Assembly: GCA_054661495.1 (NCBI GenBank)
Contig: BAAFSQ010000173.1
Coordinates: forward strand, 1 to 21,053
Direction of reading: 5' to 3'
Length of the DNA stretch: 21,053 nt
Source: Zygophlyctis sp. KS116
Lineage: Eukaryota; Chytridiomycota
The position numbers and the translations under genes are program-made. Within the stretch, counting starts at the first letter, position 1. Each line of letters starts with the position of its first letter. The notes under the pieces were generated by a model. The model was not told where the DNA came from. It saw only the letters and a list, made by a program, of their open reading frames with translations, and did not search any database. Of this stretch, positions 9,934 through 20,135 are shown piece by piece.

Positions 9934-10932
9934 ATGTCAGAAACGGACGCTCTCAATTACTTGAATGAGGCAGAAGCTAAATTAAAGTCAAAAGGATGGT
10001 TTGGTCTTGGAGGAGCTAAATATGATGAGGCGGCGGAATTGTATGGAAAGGCTGCAAACGCTTATAAACTCGTCAAAATGTGTAAAAGCGTTTATTGATT
10101 TTTAGGGAAAGACGCTGGTGATGCATTTCTATCTCAGGCGAAAACTCTAGAGAGAGGTGGAGAAAAGGATGAGGCTGCAACTGCCTATGTAAACGCATCA
10201 AAGGCATACAAGAAAACGCATCCAAAAGGTAAAAATAGATAATATAATAAAATTAGAAGCGGCAGACTCGTTATTACTATCAGTCAATTTATTAACTGAA
10301 AGAGGAAGGTTTTCAGCTGCAGCGAATAATCAAAAACAAATTGCAGAAATTTATGAAACGGATTTAGTAGACTATGAAAAGGCAATGTTGGCTTATGAAC
10401 AAGCAGCAGATTGGTATTCAGCAGAGGATTCTTCAGCGTATACTTTTTTAAAATTTCGTCTAATTATAGGCAGGCGAACAATTGTCTTTTAAAAGTCGCC
10501 GCTTACGCTGCTCAACTTGAAAATTATGAAAAGGCGATTGATAATTTTGAAAAGGTTGCATCTAAAGCAGCAGATAATCAACTCATGAGATTTTCTCTAA
10601 GAGAATACTTTTTAAAAGCTGGACTTTGTGTGATTTGTACAAAGGTATCATTTATTATTTTATGGAAAGGATTACGTTCGAGCTAAAAATGCAATGGAGA
10701 AATATTGTAGTATGGATATGACATTTTCTGGTACAAGGGAATATGAATTACTAAAGGTAAATTTTAAAATAGTGGATTGTAGGGAGTTTTAGAAGCTGTT
10801 GAATCAGAGGATGTTGATAATTTCACGTCAAAAGTTTCTGATTTTGATCGATTGACAAAATTGGATCAATGGAAGACAACGATTCTGTTGAGAATAAAGA
10901 AATCAATGGATGAAGAAATTGATTTTACTTGA
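9934..10932 (+). CDS. SEC17: Alpha-SNAP / Sec17, SNARE disassembly adaptor
   Basis: Six exons (9934-10081, 10106-10228, 10257-10437, 10470-10644, 10670-10756, 10783-10932) with introns of 24, 28, 32, 25 and 26 nt give 287 residues, almost the length of yeast Sec17 (292). Recognisable blocks in order are GWFGLGGAKYDEAAELY, AGDAFLSQA, GEKDEAATAYVNASKAYKK, YEKAMLAYEQAADWY, FSLREYFLKAGLC and the C-terminal FDRLTKLDQWKTTILLRIKK, which contacts the SNARE-NSF complex in the family. The chain is a helical TPR-like solenoid. Sec17 recruits the NSF/Sec18 ATPase to spent SNARE complexes on membranes. The conserved Trp in the KMWKDAGDAF region is created by joining across the first intron, which supports that splice. 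The gene ends 20 bases from the stop of the convergent Rab-like gene. Confidence 0.93.
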
Positions 10933-10952
10933 AAAAATATTATGGTTTATAT

Positions 10953-12092
10953 CTACATCCAATCCATTACAAGAGTTCCTTCATTGACTGTCGCTGATTC
11001 TTTGAGTTGTTGCTGACGTTGAAAAACTCGGACTTTACGCGAGACTGAAACTCCTTTTTGACAAGAGTATGAATAAAATAATTCCTGGTTTTCATCATCG
11101 TTACAACTTGTGTAGGATTTGTATTGGTCTTGGTATGAATTTTTTCTTCCCGCTGATAAAAGTTCATTAATAGGCTTAAGTAGATCAATACTTGCACCAA
11201 TTTCCATTGATGCTACGGTCCTACAAATTTGAGCTTGAGAAGAAACAGCTTCGTCATTATCTGATCGTCTTCTACTAAATGATCCTTCAATCCTCGACAA
11301 GAATGAGGACCTTAAACCTTTTGCGATTGTTTTAAGCTCAAATTGGGGTAATGGTGTACCTGATGCATATGACATTTCAACCAAGCTTTTAACTATCTCT
11401 TCAAAGACTCCATGGACTTTAACTGGATCGTACGTACTTTTTTAAGAAGAATTTCATCTTACCATGTTTCAAAATATTGTAGATTATTCAATTCTGCGAA
11501 TTCCGATCCCATTTCAGATAGAATTACTCTTTGACCAGGTGTGTCAGTCTTGTTACCAATTATAAACTTTTTTGGGACCTGATTATACAACTTTTTCGGA
11601 CACGAGTAATCCAGCCAATCGTCCAGGTAATCTAATCCATTTTGGTCGTTTACATCAAACACAAATATTGTGGCAGAAAGCCCTGTTAATAGCTTTGCAC
11701 TTTGTTTTAAATGTGCTTCACTTCCTGGAGCAACGTAAAATGTTACACGAATCTTTGTTTCGGCAACTGTCTTTGATTAACATTACAAAGTTACATATAT
11801 TTTGCTCTATGATTTTAGCGATTTAAAAGTTTACATAAATGTGAATTCCGATATCTTTAATTGAGCTTTTATTCATGTAATCGTTTGCCACCTTGCATTC
11901 CGTAGATACTAATGATTTCTTGCCAGCTCCCGGACCACCCAGAACAGCAACAGAAAGTGAAAATTTAACAGCAGTTTCTAAACTCTTTTGCTCTAATTGT
12001 GCTTTATCTCTCTGCTTAAAGTATGTTTCTCCTATATTATTAATTGGATCTTTAGATGGATTTGAAAGAGATTCAGTTGATGCTGTCAACAT
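10953..12092 (-). CDS. Atypical Rab-like protein with degenerate nucleotide-binding motifs and a 4-codon microexon
   Basis: Exons 12092-11835, 11806-11795 (12 nt), 11770-11463 and 11436-10953 join across introns of 28, 24 and 26 nt to 353 residues. The core follows the Ras/Rab fold. A P-loop GGPGAGKKSLV is followed by a switch/beta2 segment IGIHIYSKIYTVAE that aligns with Rab IGVDFKSKTV without gaps only if the microexon is included. FVFDVND and FIIGNKTD (the NKxD guanine-specificity motif) follow, then YFETCTYDPVKVHGVFEEIV in the position of ETSAKxxxNVxxxFxxI. The P-loop Ser/Thr is Lys, the switch I Thr is Asp, and the DxxG Asp is Val, so magnesium-dependent GTP hydrolysis is unlikely. A tail of about 150 residues rich in Ser, Arg and Gln ends without a prenylation cysteine. 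The exact family was not recognised; a ciliary or trafficking role is only a guess. Confidence 0.75.
11795..11806 (-). other. 12-nt microexon (Ser-Lys-Ile-Tyr)
   Basis: The minus-strand sequence AGCAAAATATAT is flanked by GT-AG introns of 28 nt (11807-11834) and 24 nt (11771-11794). It adds four codons in frame. With them, 29 residues from the switch I region through the DxxG position align to canonical Rab proteins with no gap. Without them the beta2 strand would be shortened. Confidence 0.65.
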
Positions 12093-12161
12093 TTAGGGTT
12101 CGGACGCGATTGATCTCAACTACTGAAAGACATCATCCATGAACAAAAAGAAATATAAATC

Positions 12162-13475
12162 TTAAAAACGAAGAATCTTTACATCTTTTACTATCAAAGC
12201 AGCCATAGAAACTCCAATTACGTAGAATAACAGAATTATAAAAGCAGAGAGATCGTGTTGATTGAGGGTATCCAAATTCAAATTTACTAATCCTGTAATT
12301 ACATTTGCAACCAAAAAAACAAACAACTGATTTGTATTCACCGCCTGAATAATTTGAGGAAAAGTTGATTCGTTTGGCAAAATCAAATCAATCATGACAA
12401 TAATAAAGATTGCAAGTATACAAAGACTATAAATCCATAATACATAATGCATATTTGCCATCCTACGTGAAACTTGTATTCCAGAATACCAAGCATTCCA
12501 ACTAAACACAGCAGATATTAATCCATTTCTTAATAGTACACGCAATACTGATTTGTAGTTTGAATCAACTTTAAACAGTTTATCTCCTAAATCTGCCGCT
12601 AAAAGAAATAATGAATAATACCCAAGTAAACTAAAAATCCCTTCTCTATTCATATTAAATAAATTTGTCCTGGGAGATGTAATAATCCAAGATTCTAATC
12701 CCAGTTTAAGAGCTGTTTCATAAATAAACAAGATTATAGATGCCAAGTAAACAAAATTAATCTTTAATAGTTTTGTCTGAACAGTAATCATGACTGGAAT
12801 GAGTCCCACTAAGCACAAATCAATTCAAAAAAAAGAATTACAAGTAAAGAAAAAGTTCCAATGAGTCCCATATTCTGTAACGTGTTCTTGATAACCTACA
12901 TACCAAGTAAGAAATATCCTTCCCAGTCCTATAACCAGCATAATCACGGTTGACTTTATTCCTTTCCATAATGATAAATCATTTTTACATGATAATAATT
13001 TTGAACCTGCAACTATTCCAGAAGAAAATACGTAAATTCCAACTCCTGCATCCATGATTGAATAACCAAAAGTTTCAGTCTTTGCAAACCTTCTTGGAAA
13101 AATAGGAAAATCAACAGCTAGAATTGCAATTATAGTAGCAAACTGTAAAATCCCTCTAAAAACACTGATAACATTGTACACATTTACCCTAGACCTACTT
13201 GTTGGCATAGTCCAATGTCTATAAAATACAAATAAGGAATATATAAAAAAAGACGCAAGTGATGCTAATAATTCAGTTGCCCAGTCAACAGTAACTAATG
13301 CGAGTAGAATCATTATCGGAATCCATAAACTTGCTATTTTACCATTTGCGAACAGAGAAATACATTTCCAACTACCGTAAACTAGACAATCTAAAATAAT
13401 GAACCAAACCACCTCTAGAGGATCAGATCCAACAAGATTTGAAACAAATGCTTCCTTGTCGTGTAGGTTTGACAT
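12162..13475 (-). CDS. GWT1: GWT1/PIGW, GPI-anchor inositol acyltransferase
   Basis: Two exons (13475-12842 and 12808-12162) with a 33-nt intron (12809-12841) give 426 residues, somewhat shorter than yeast Gwt1 (490). The protein is a multi-pass membrane protein with about ten or more hydrophobic segments. Family signatures are DFPIFPRRFAKTETFGYSIM, DAGVGIYVFSSGIV, the EYGTHWNFFFTLGLIPV segment created by the splice, and NREGIFSLLGYY. GWT1 acylates the inositol of glucosaminyl-phosphatidylinositol in the ER, an early step of GPI-anchor synthesis. Only 35 bases separate its ATG from the divergent Siw14-like gene, and 69 bases separate its stop from the start of the Rab-like gene on the same strand. 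Confidence 0.92.
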
Positions 13476-13510
13476 TTTCCACGTCGTGACTAGGGCTGCC
13501 CAAGGGTTTA
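13476..13510. promoter_or_regulatory. 35-base divergent spacer between GWT1 and the Siw14-like gene
   Basis: The two ATGs (13475 minus, 13511 plus) are separated by 35 bases, too few for two independent classical promoters plus 5' untranslated regions. Transcription must either start inside this spacer with nearly leaderless mRNAs or begin inside the opposite gene. No TATA box is present. Confidence 0.45.
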
Positions 13511-14099
<589 letters not shown>

Positions 14100-14195
14100 T
14101 TTTGAATGGTTCTAATCCTTTTTTTTTAATTGTAATCAAGATTTTGAATAAAGTTTACGTCATTCAATAGTATTAAACAAATAAAAATCAAGTTT

Positions 14196-16408
14196 ATGGG
14201 TAAAAATAGAGGTGTAGATGATACATCCGAAGAATCTAGATTACAAAATACAGAATCTGTAAAGGATGTTTCTAAAAAGGTTGTCAAGATAGATGATGAT
14301 AAAAGTACAAAAAAGATTGAGCTCAAGTCCGAGACTCAGAAACAACAAGGAAAAAAGGAAAAGTCAATTGGAGATTCAGGAAATGATAATTCCAAGAGAA
14401 AAGGTTCGGCAAAAACTGAAGCGAATGTTTCGGACAAGATCAGGACTGACACTAAAGACAAGGAAACATCCGCTAAAAAATCGGACAAATCACTAGAAAA
14501 GGAAAAGTCTAAAGATAAATTGGACAAGTCAGAGTCTTCCAAAAAGGAGAAATCAGATACAAAAAAGAGTAGAGAGAAATTAAAAAGTAGAGATAAAAAA
14601 GGTACATTGACTAATCTATTCTAACAATTAGATGAAGTTCAGAGTCCTTCAAAAGTTGGTACACCCTCTCAAAAGAGGAAAGAATCTACTAAAAATGACG
14701 GAAATGTGGATAGAAAACACAGCGCCACTGCTAGAAAAGAATCGGCAAAAGATAAGCCAAATAGAGATAATGTCTCCAAAGATGACGCTTTACATTCCAA
14801 AAAATCATCATTAGAAAAACCTTTATCTGCAAAAGAAACAACTACGAAAAAGGAGGATGTCATTTTAGGAAAATCAGATAAAAAGTCAAAAGATGCGAAA
14901 ACAGAAAATTCAGAAAAAGTTTCTAAATCTGATAATCCGGAAAAAGCTGCCAAATTAAAAAGTAAAGATGAGGAACCGAAAGAAAGAGCAAAATCTGCAA
15001 AAAAGGATCGACAAAAGGAGACCAAATCTGATGCAGAAGAAAAATTAACAGAAGAAAAATCAAGACCATTGTCTCCAGAAGCTGATCCAAAAGAAGAATC
15101 ATTTACCAAAGATGAGAATGAAGTACATGATAAGGTCAAACCTGTTTTACCGATTGACGATGTTCCAAAAGAGGTACCCAAAAAAATACATCAAGCCAAG
15201 ATCAAGGTCAAACCAAAGAAAACAGTCACAAAAAAATCTATGTTGCCGCTTCCAAGAAGAAAAAGAAAAATCAAGCCAAATCGATTGCAGAAAATTATGC
15301 TCACCATTGGCAGGTTATCTGCATTTCTCAATGAAAACTCTGAGTCCGTATTTGATGGTCCTCCCGTACAGCGTCATAAGCCTGGATCAGACTCTGATGA
15401 TGTTGCATCTATGGAGCGTGAAGATCTTGAAAAATCTTATAAAATTCTAAAATCCATTATCGCTGATCTAGAGCGTAAGCTTGTAAGAGAAAAAGAAAGA
15501 GCAAAGGCAATGCCCAAAGTAATGACAAATGTACCTACTTCTTTAGAAGCTAATATGAATCTCCGTTATCAGTATCAAAAAGCATTGGATTTAGAGCGTG
15601 AGAATTATATAAAACTTGAACGAGAAAATCAAAAGCTAGCTGCACAGATGAGAGTAATAGAAATGAAAGCATGTAAGATATTTCCAATATTAACAAAATA
15701 GTCAAATTTAAAAAGGCACAGTCAATTGATGAACAATCTCAACATATCACAGAAGTCAATATTCTTAAGAACAAGATCAAAGAATTGGATTCGGAAAAAT
15801 CAAAAGAAAATGAGGACCATAATAGGACTCTTGCCCAACTAGAAAAGGTGATTAAAGAACGAGATAAGTTGGCAAATGAAATCGTTCAAATGCGCCGTCT
15901 TCAAATACATATTTCTCATCAACTTGCGGAAAGATATACAGCTAATTCAGAAGAAGCAAACTTTATATCTATGGGAGAAGAGGCAGATTTTCATACTGGT
16001 CGAGCTGCCAGTGCAAAGAGTGGAAAGAGTGTAAAGTTTGCCAAGGAAACTCATAAGACACCGGAACATTTAACAAGGAACACAGTAGCTTCTGAGAGTC
16101 GCAAAGTATCATTGAAGAAGAAACCAAATGGAACCACTGACGATGAGTATGCTGCTAAAGCCAAATTACAAGAAATTAAAGATAATAATACATCGAAAAA
16201 TATCAAGGCCGGCGGCAAAGTAGAGGATGATCCTGATTTTTATGAAAATGAATCTTTTGTTGAAGAATCAATAGCCGAGTCTGAAGAGGTGCAAGATGAA
16301 GATATTTCAGAAGCTGATCTTCGATCTCGCAGTTCTAGTCAAACTGGATTAAGCGAAAACTCTAATATCAATCAATCTTCTAATTCAATAGCCGCAGTTG
16401 GGAAATAG
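14196..16408 (+). CDS. Lysine-rich coiled-coil protein of unknown function
   Basis: Exons 14196-14601, 14632-15672 and 15702-16408, with introns of 30 and 29 nt, join to 717 residues. The first half (about 1-340) is low-complexity sequence dominated by Lys, Ser, Glu and Asp, with many KSD/KEK-like repeats. A basic segment LPLPRRKRKIKPNR (about 340-355) could be a nuclear or microtubule-binding signal. Two heptad-rich coiled-coil stretches lie at about 405-485 and 490-565, followed by an acidic, Ser-rich tail. No catalytic motif is seen. The Lys-rich plus coiled-coil layout recalls microtubule-associated or IFT54-like proteins, but the N-terminal calponin-homology domain of IFT54 is absent. 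Its stop is 34 bases upstream of BBS9, next to two probable cilium genes, so a cilium or basal-body role is possible but unproven. Confidence 0.75.
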
Positions 16409-16442
16409 TTGTGTTTAAGAAATTAAAAATCACCGGTCAGTA

Positions 16443-18746
16443 ATGGCACCCTTTATTCTTTATAATCTTCTCAAGAGTTATCAGTTTGAGAACTTTGAGC
16501 ATGAACCATCTGCGCTTGCAGTATCTGAGCAGGGCGATGAATGTATAACAATTGTGTTGACTTATTTTAGGCTATATCACCCTTGGGAACATTCAAGGGC
16601 AGCTTAATGTATTAAAGGTTACAGAAAAAGAAATTAATACCATTCTATCTGTAGATTTGCATGATAAGATACTTGCTGTACAAAACTTAACAAGTCCGAA
16701 CAGTTTATTAACTACCAATATCCTACTTCCTCACGCGATGATCAAACATGAAATGCAATCTGATCAAGGCAAGTCATTTCTAAATTTATGCCAGGCATGT
16801 ATTTTCTGTCCGAAGTGTTTTCTTTATCATGGGAGGCTGATGCATTTAATTTCGTTTCTTACTTTGAAAACATTTTCGTACAATGCTGGGATGGAAGTAT
16901 AAAAATTATACAGGAATCGGACACTCAAAACATCAAATCAGCCGTCATTCCTGATTTTACACTCCCTGGAATCATGAAAATATTTGGGGATATTATTGTC
17001 CTTTGTCAGGGAAATCATATTTTAGGTCTTGCAATGGATAAGTTAATATCCGGACATGTTGAATTTATAATTGTAAATTCTATAAATTAAAGTTTTACAG
17101 TGGAAATATTCGATAAGTGAAGAGATCGTTTGTATCGATACATGTGAAAAGGTAGAGCCGATAATCTACGTTATGGGTAAAATATTTTTATCAACTAACC
17201 ATAAAGGAAGTTATTATGTATATTTGATTAATGAGTCTGGATCTTGTATCCATCAATTTAAATTGAACTCTGAGTGTTATGCTGGACTTGTTTATAGTGT
17301 GAATCCTGGTAAGTTTCTATCCAATCAAAAATACACACATATGTAGCTGCTGATATGTAGAAGATAATTACCATTTTTTAGTTGCACAAAAGGGATATCT
17401 GTCCGTATATCAAGGCGAGTGCTTATTATGGCAGAGCAAGTCTGATCTAATTCCTGCCAGCATTAATCTTATTCCCTTTGGGTAAATATTGAATTCAAAT
17501 CAAACAATAGTGGGGTACGCAATTGTATATTGCAATTAAGCTTTAATGGGGAACTATCAGTTGATTGCATAGGTACTAGTAGAGCTCCTGACAAATTCGA
17601 TTACAATCTCCCCACAAATCGAGAAATAGCGTTATTAAAACAAGAGAAAACCAAAATTCAGGAAATAATCCATCAAGGGGACGGTACTCAATATATTGCT
17701 TATTTTAGGTTCTATATTCAAATTCAGCTTCAATTATAGTGATGATTCATTTATTTTTGAAGTTTTTAATCTAACTGAAGAATTAATCAGGGATATTAAA
17801 GTTGATTTCCTGATTTCACCTTCAAGCGGGACTTTAGATTCTGTGTACATAAGCAAAATAGGTATCATTACAGAATAGTTATTTTAGATTCAAAGAGCAA
17901 AGCCATGATTACCACGCCTTTAATTAAGACAGATTCATGTTTTCTGCTAACAATTATAGCATGTAATGAGAGTGGTAGGAATAAGTAAACTTGAATAATC
18001 ATTTAGTCTGTGGAATGCAAGATTTTTTTGTTCAATCTTCAAATATTCAAATGAATGACATTACTAACAAGGGAATTTTATCGGTTCTTTCTCTATATTT
18101 TACGCTCGTTGATGATCACATTCAAGCTAGGAAACAAGTTCGGGATGCTATTGCAAATGTAGAAAGGAAAAATAAACAATTTTGCGCAATTCAAAGGCGC
18201 ATATTCTCAAAGAAATCGCAAAATAATGCGGCATTAAGTCAGTTATTGGAAAGAACCTATGAATTGGTAAAATATAGGTGCATAATGATAACTCTTAGGT
18301 CTCTGATGCCGGTCGCAAAGTGCTAGATAAAACAGAAAAAGTGATCCTTGCGGGTAATAAACTCTCAGAAGGTACTCTCAAACTACATTCATCAATCCGG
18401 TATGAAACAAAAACTAAATCACCTAGAAAATTCTACAATCTAGATCCATATGATAATTGTTTATATGAATTAGAGAGTGTCTTATCACCCAATGTAAATA
18501 GTTTGTCAATTTATAGTGATTATGGATGGGAAGAACATACTCTAGCGTCTCTATTCTATTTAAAAGATTGGAGTCCTTATTTCCCACACAATATGAGTAT
18601 ATATTTAATCTTTAATACAAGGTCATACAAAGGAAAGAATGATAAAAAGTCCTTTGATGGAGTCTTCATTACTTCAAAATGAAATTCTTTTATACATATC
18701 CGATATATGTCACTCTATTGAAGACAATATACCATTATCCCACTAA
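16443..18746 (+). CDS. BBS9: BBS9 / PTHB1, BBSome subunit
   Basis: Eleven exons (16443-16542, 16571-16768, 16795-17072, 17101-17308, 17382-17481, 17511-17683, 17709-17861, 17888-17974, 18007-18266, 18299-18596, 18622-18746) join to 659 residues. Similarity to human BBS9 (887 aa) recurs along the chain: YITLGNIQGQLNVLK near the start, FVQCWDGSIKI, LSVYQGECLLW, ILQLSFNGELSVDCIGTSRA with the following Glu/Lys helix, and FCAIQRRIFSKKSQNNAAL with LLERTYEL in the C-terminal helical region. The layout fits an N-terminal beta-propeller, a GAE-like domain and a helical tail. BBS9 is a core scaffold of the BBSome, which moves membrane proteins in cilia. Introns are 25-32 nt, except one of 73 nt. The second uses a GC donor. 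The stop overlaps that of the convergent lebercilin-like gene. Confidence 0.85.
16769..16794 (+). other. GC-AG intron (26 nt) in BBS9
   Basis: The donor context is CAAG followed by GCAAGT, the classic strong context of GC-AG introns, with a branch-like TTCTAAAT and a CCAG acceptor. Removing 26 nt moves the reading frame from the upstream BBS9 frame into the downstream one. The nearby GT donor at 16773 gives a frame that stops soon after. Confidence 0.65.
17309..17381 (+). other. 73-nt intron with a possible cryptic 10-nt exon in BBS9
   Basis: This intron is two to three times longer than every other one in the window. It can be read as a 38-nt GT-AG unit (17309-17346), ten bases CTGCTGATAT (17347-17356), and a 25-nt GT-AG unit (17357-17381), both close to usable intron sizes. 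Skipping the ten bases keeps the BBS9 frame; including them shifts it to an early stop. Confidence 0.45.
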
Positions 18747-19879
18747 TCACTTTGCTTAGGAGGCCCATTAACACTAATATGATCTCGCATTCTTCTAGCA
18801 AGAATATCTTCGACAGTTTCATGACTTCCTCCTATTGGCTTTTTATCGTATGAAAGATTTGGCTTATGAATAAGACTTTGTGGAGATATAAGAGTTGATT
18901 GATCGTTTGTATCTCTAGGTGCTGTTACAGATTTATTCATTATTGAATTTATAAGTGCATCGGTTAAAGGATGAGAATCGGAGACTAGAGGATTTCCTTG
19001 TGTCGCTATTTTAGAAGCCTGATCTGTCGCTGTCTGCCCTCTTTCTTGAGCAGTTCTAGATCTTAATTGTTTTCTTTCTGCCGCATGTGTTGAATATATA
19101 TTTAAGCTATTGATCTGCTTTTCCTTTTCATCAATCTTTTCATGTAATTTTGATATTTGTAGAGTTAAACTTTCAATCTGATGCCCCTGTTTATTAATGA
19201 TTGATTTGAGGTTTTTAGAATCTCGATCTTTTTCGGACTCTAATAATTTCTGTTTCTTTTGTAGTAATTCTAATTCATTTGTTAAATCTTGTAGTTTCTT
19301 GTTTAGAGATTCATTTTCATGTCTTAATTTTAGTACGTCTTGTCCTTCTTTTGACTGTATGACTGCATCTAAATCCTTGATTTGTTTTTTTAGACTAGTG
19401 ATTGTATTACTCTGTTTTTGTAGAGTCTTTTCGTTTTTAGTAGAGAGACTAAAGTATTTGGCCTTTTCGATTTTAACAATCTTTAGTTCTTCCGTGAGCG
19501 TATGAATCAATTTAGGCGCTAAACTCTTGTCTTTATCCAATTTCTTCAAAGCTTTTTCTTGCCGATAATTGACAATTTTAAGAGTTTTTAAATCTTGGGA
19601 ATACCGATCCATTAATGCCTTTTGAGAATCAATGATTGTAGTTAATCTTATAAATTCATCTGCTCCTTCGGTAAAAATTGGTTTTGAAGCTTTCGATAAT
19701 TGAGTCTTTTTAATGTTTAGAGAGGACTTTGAATCATAGATCTTTGATAATGAATTCTTTCTTTCTGATGCCTCACTGATTGGCGGAAGTGACATTCTAC
19801 GCTTTCCCAGTCTTTCGGAACTTTTGCAAAGGATATTTTCTCTTTCAGAATTATGATTTTCTATTATACTCCATTCCAA
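18743..19879 (-). CDS. Lebercilin-like coiled-coil protein (LCA5 family)
   Basis: A single exon encodes 378 residues, almost all helical after the first 70. The segment LKTLKIVNYRQEKALKKLDK (97-116) followed by LIHTLTEELKIVKIEKAKYF and KNEKTLQKQSNTITSLKKQI matches the lebercilin domain pattern: L-x-x-R/H-x-x-K-A-L-x-K-x-x-x, then a short helix ending in R/K-x-L-x-x-x-x-x-x-E. Coiled coil continues to about residue 285, then a Ser/Thr-rich tail with RMRDHISVNGPP at the end. Lebercilin (LCA5) binds the IFT machinery and sits along the ciliary axoneme in animals. The neighbouring BBS9 gene supports a cilium role. Coiled coils can resemble each other by chance, so the family call is moderate. Confidence 0.6.
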   Translation of the reverse strand: MEWSIIENHNSERENILCKSSERLGKRRMSLPPISEASERKNSLSKIYDSKSSLNIKKTQLSKASKPIFTEGADEFIRLTTIIDSQKALMDRYSQDLKTLKIVNYRQEKALKKLDKDKSLAPKLIHTLTEELKIVKIEKAKYFSLSTKNEKTLQKQSNTITSLKKQIKDLDAVIQSKEGQDVLKLRHENESLNKKLQDLTNELELLQKKQKLLESEKDRDSKNLKSIINKQGHQIESLTLQISKLHEKIDEKEKQINSLNIYSTHAAERKQLRSRTAQERGQTATDQASKIATQGNPLVSDSHPLTDALINSIMNKSVTAPRDTNDQSTLISPQSLIHKPNLSYDKKPIGGSHETVEDILARRMRDHISVNGPPKQSD

Positions 19880-20135
19880 TCATTTTTCTCAAAGATACAT
19901 TAAAAGGGATTAGTTGGTGAAAAATACTGTTTAAACCCAATAAAGTAGGTGAAAAACAGATAGTCTTTCTGTGCGTAGCTTCGTATCCAGTTTTACTATC
20001 AGCATCAGTAGTATAATTTAAGATTACCATTTCTTACACAACTAAATACAGGAATCTATTGTAATTGATTACGAATATACAGCCAAGTGACTGCGCCGTT
20101 TGGCTGCTGCGCCCTTTTCTGTTAACAAAAATAGA
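19880..20135. promoter_or_regulatory. Divergent intergenic region with a short direct repeat
   Basis: This 256-base gap is the largest in the right half of the window and separates two divergent genes. GGTGAAAAA occurs twice on the plus strand, at 19916-19924 and 19948-19956, 32 bases apart, which could be paired protein-binding sites. A GC-rich patch lies at about 20091-20116, containing two copies of CTGCGCC. No ORF or RNA gene was seen. Confidence 0.4.

Noticed and set aside
14336-15181. Ser/Phe-rich open frames antisense to the Lys-rich protein
   Set aside because: They are complements of Lys/Glu/Asp repeats (AAA, GAA, TCA codons) and show the expected low-complexity shadow.
14196-16408. 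IFT54/TRAF3IP1 identity for the Lys-rich coiled-coil protein
   Set aside because: No N-terminal calponin-homology domain and no convincing match in the C-terminal coiled coil.
18622-18649. Alternative last BBS9 intron of 28 nt with a GTCATA donor
   Set aside because: The intron at 18597-18621 has a better donor (GTATAT) and leaves an open frame through the same final exon.
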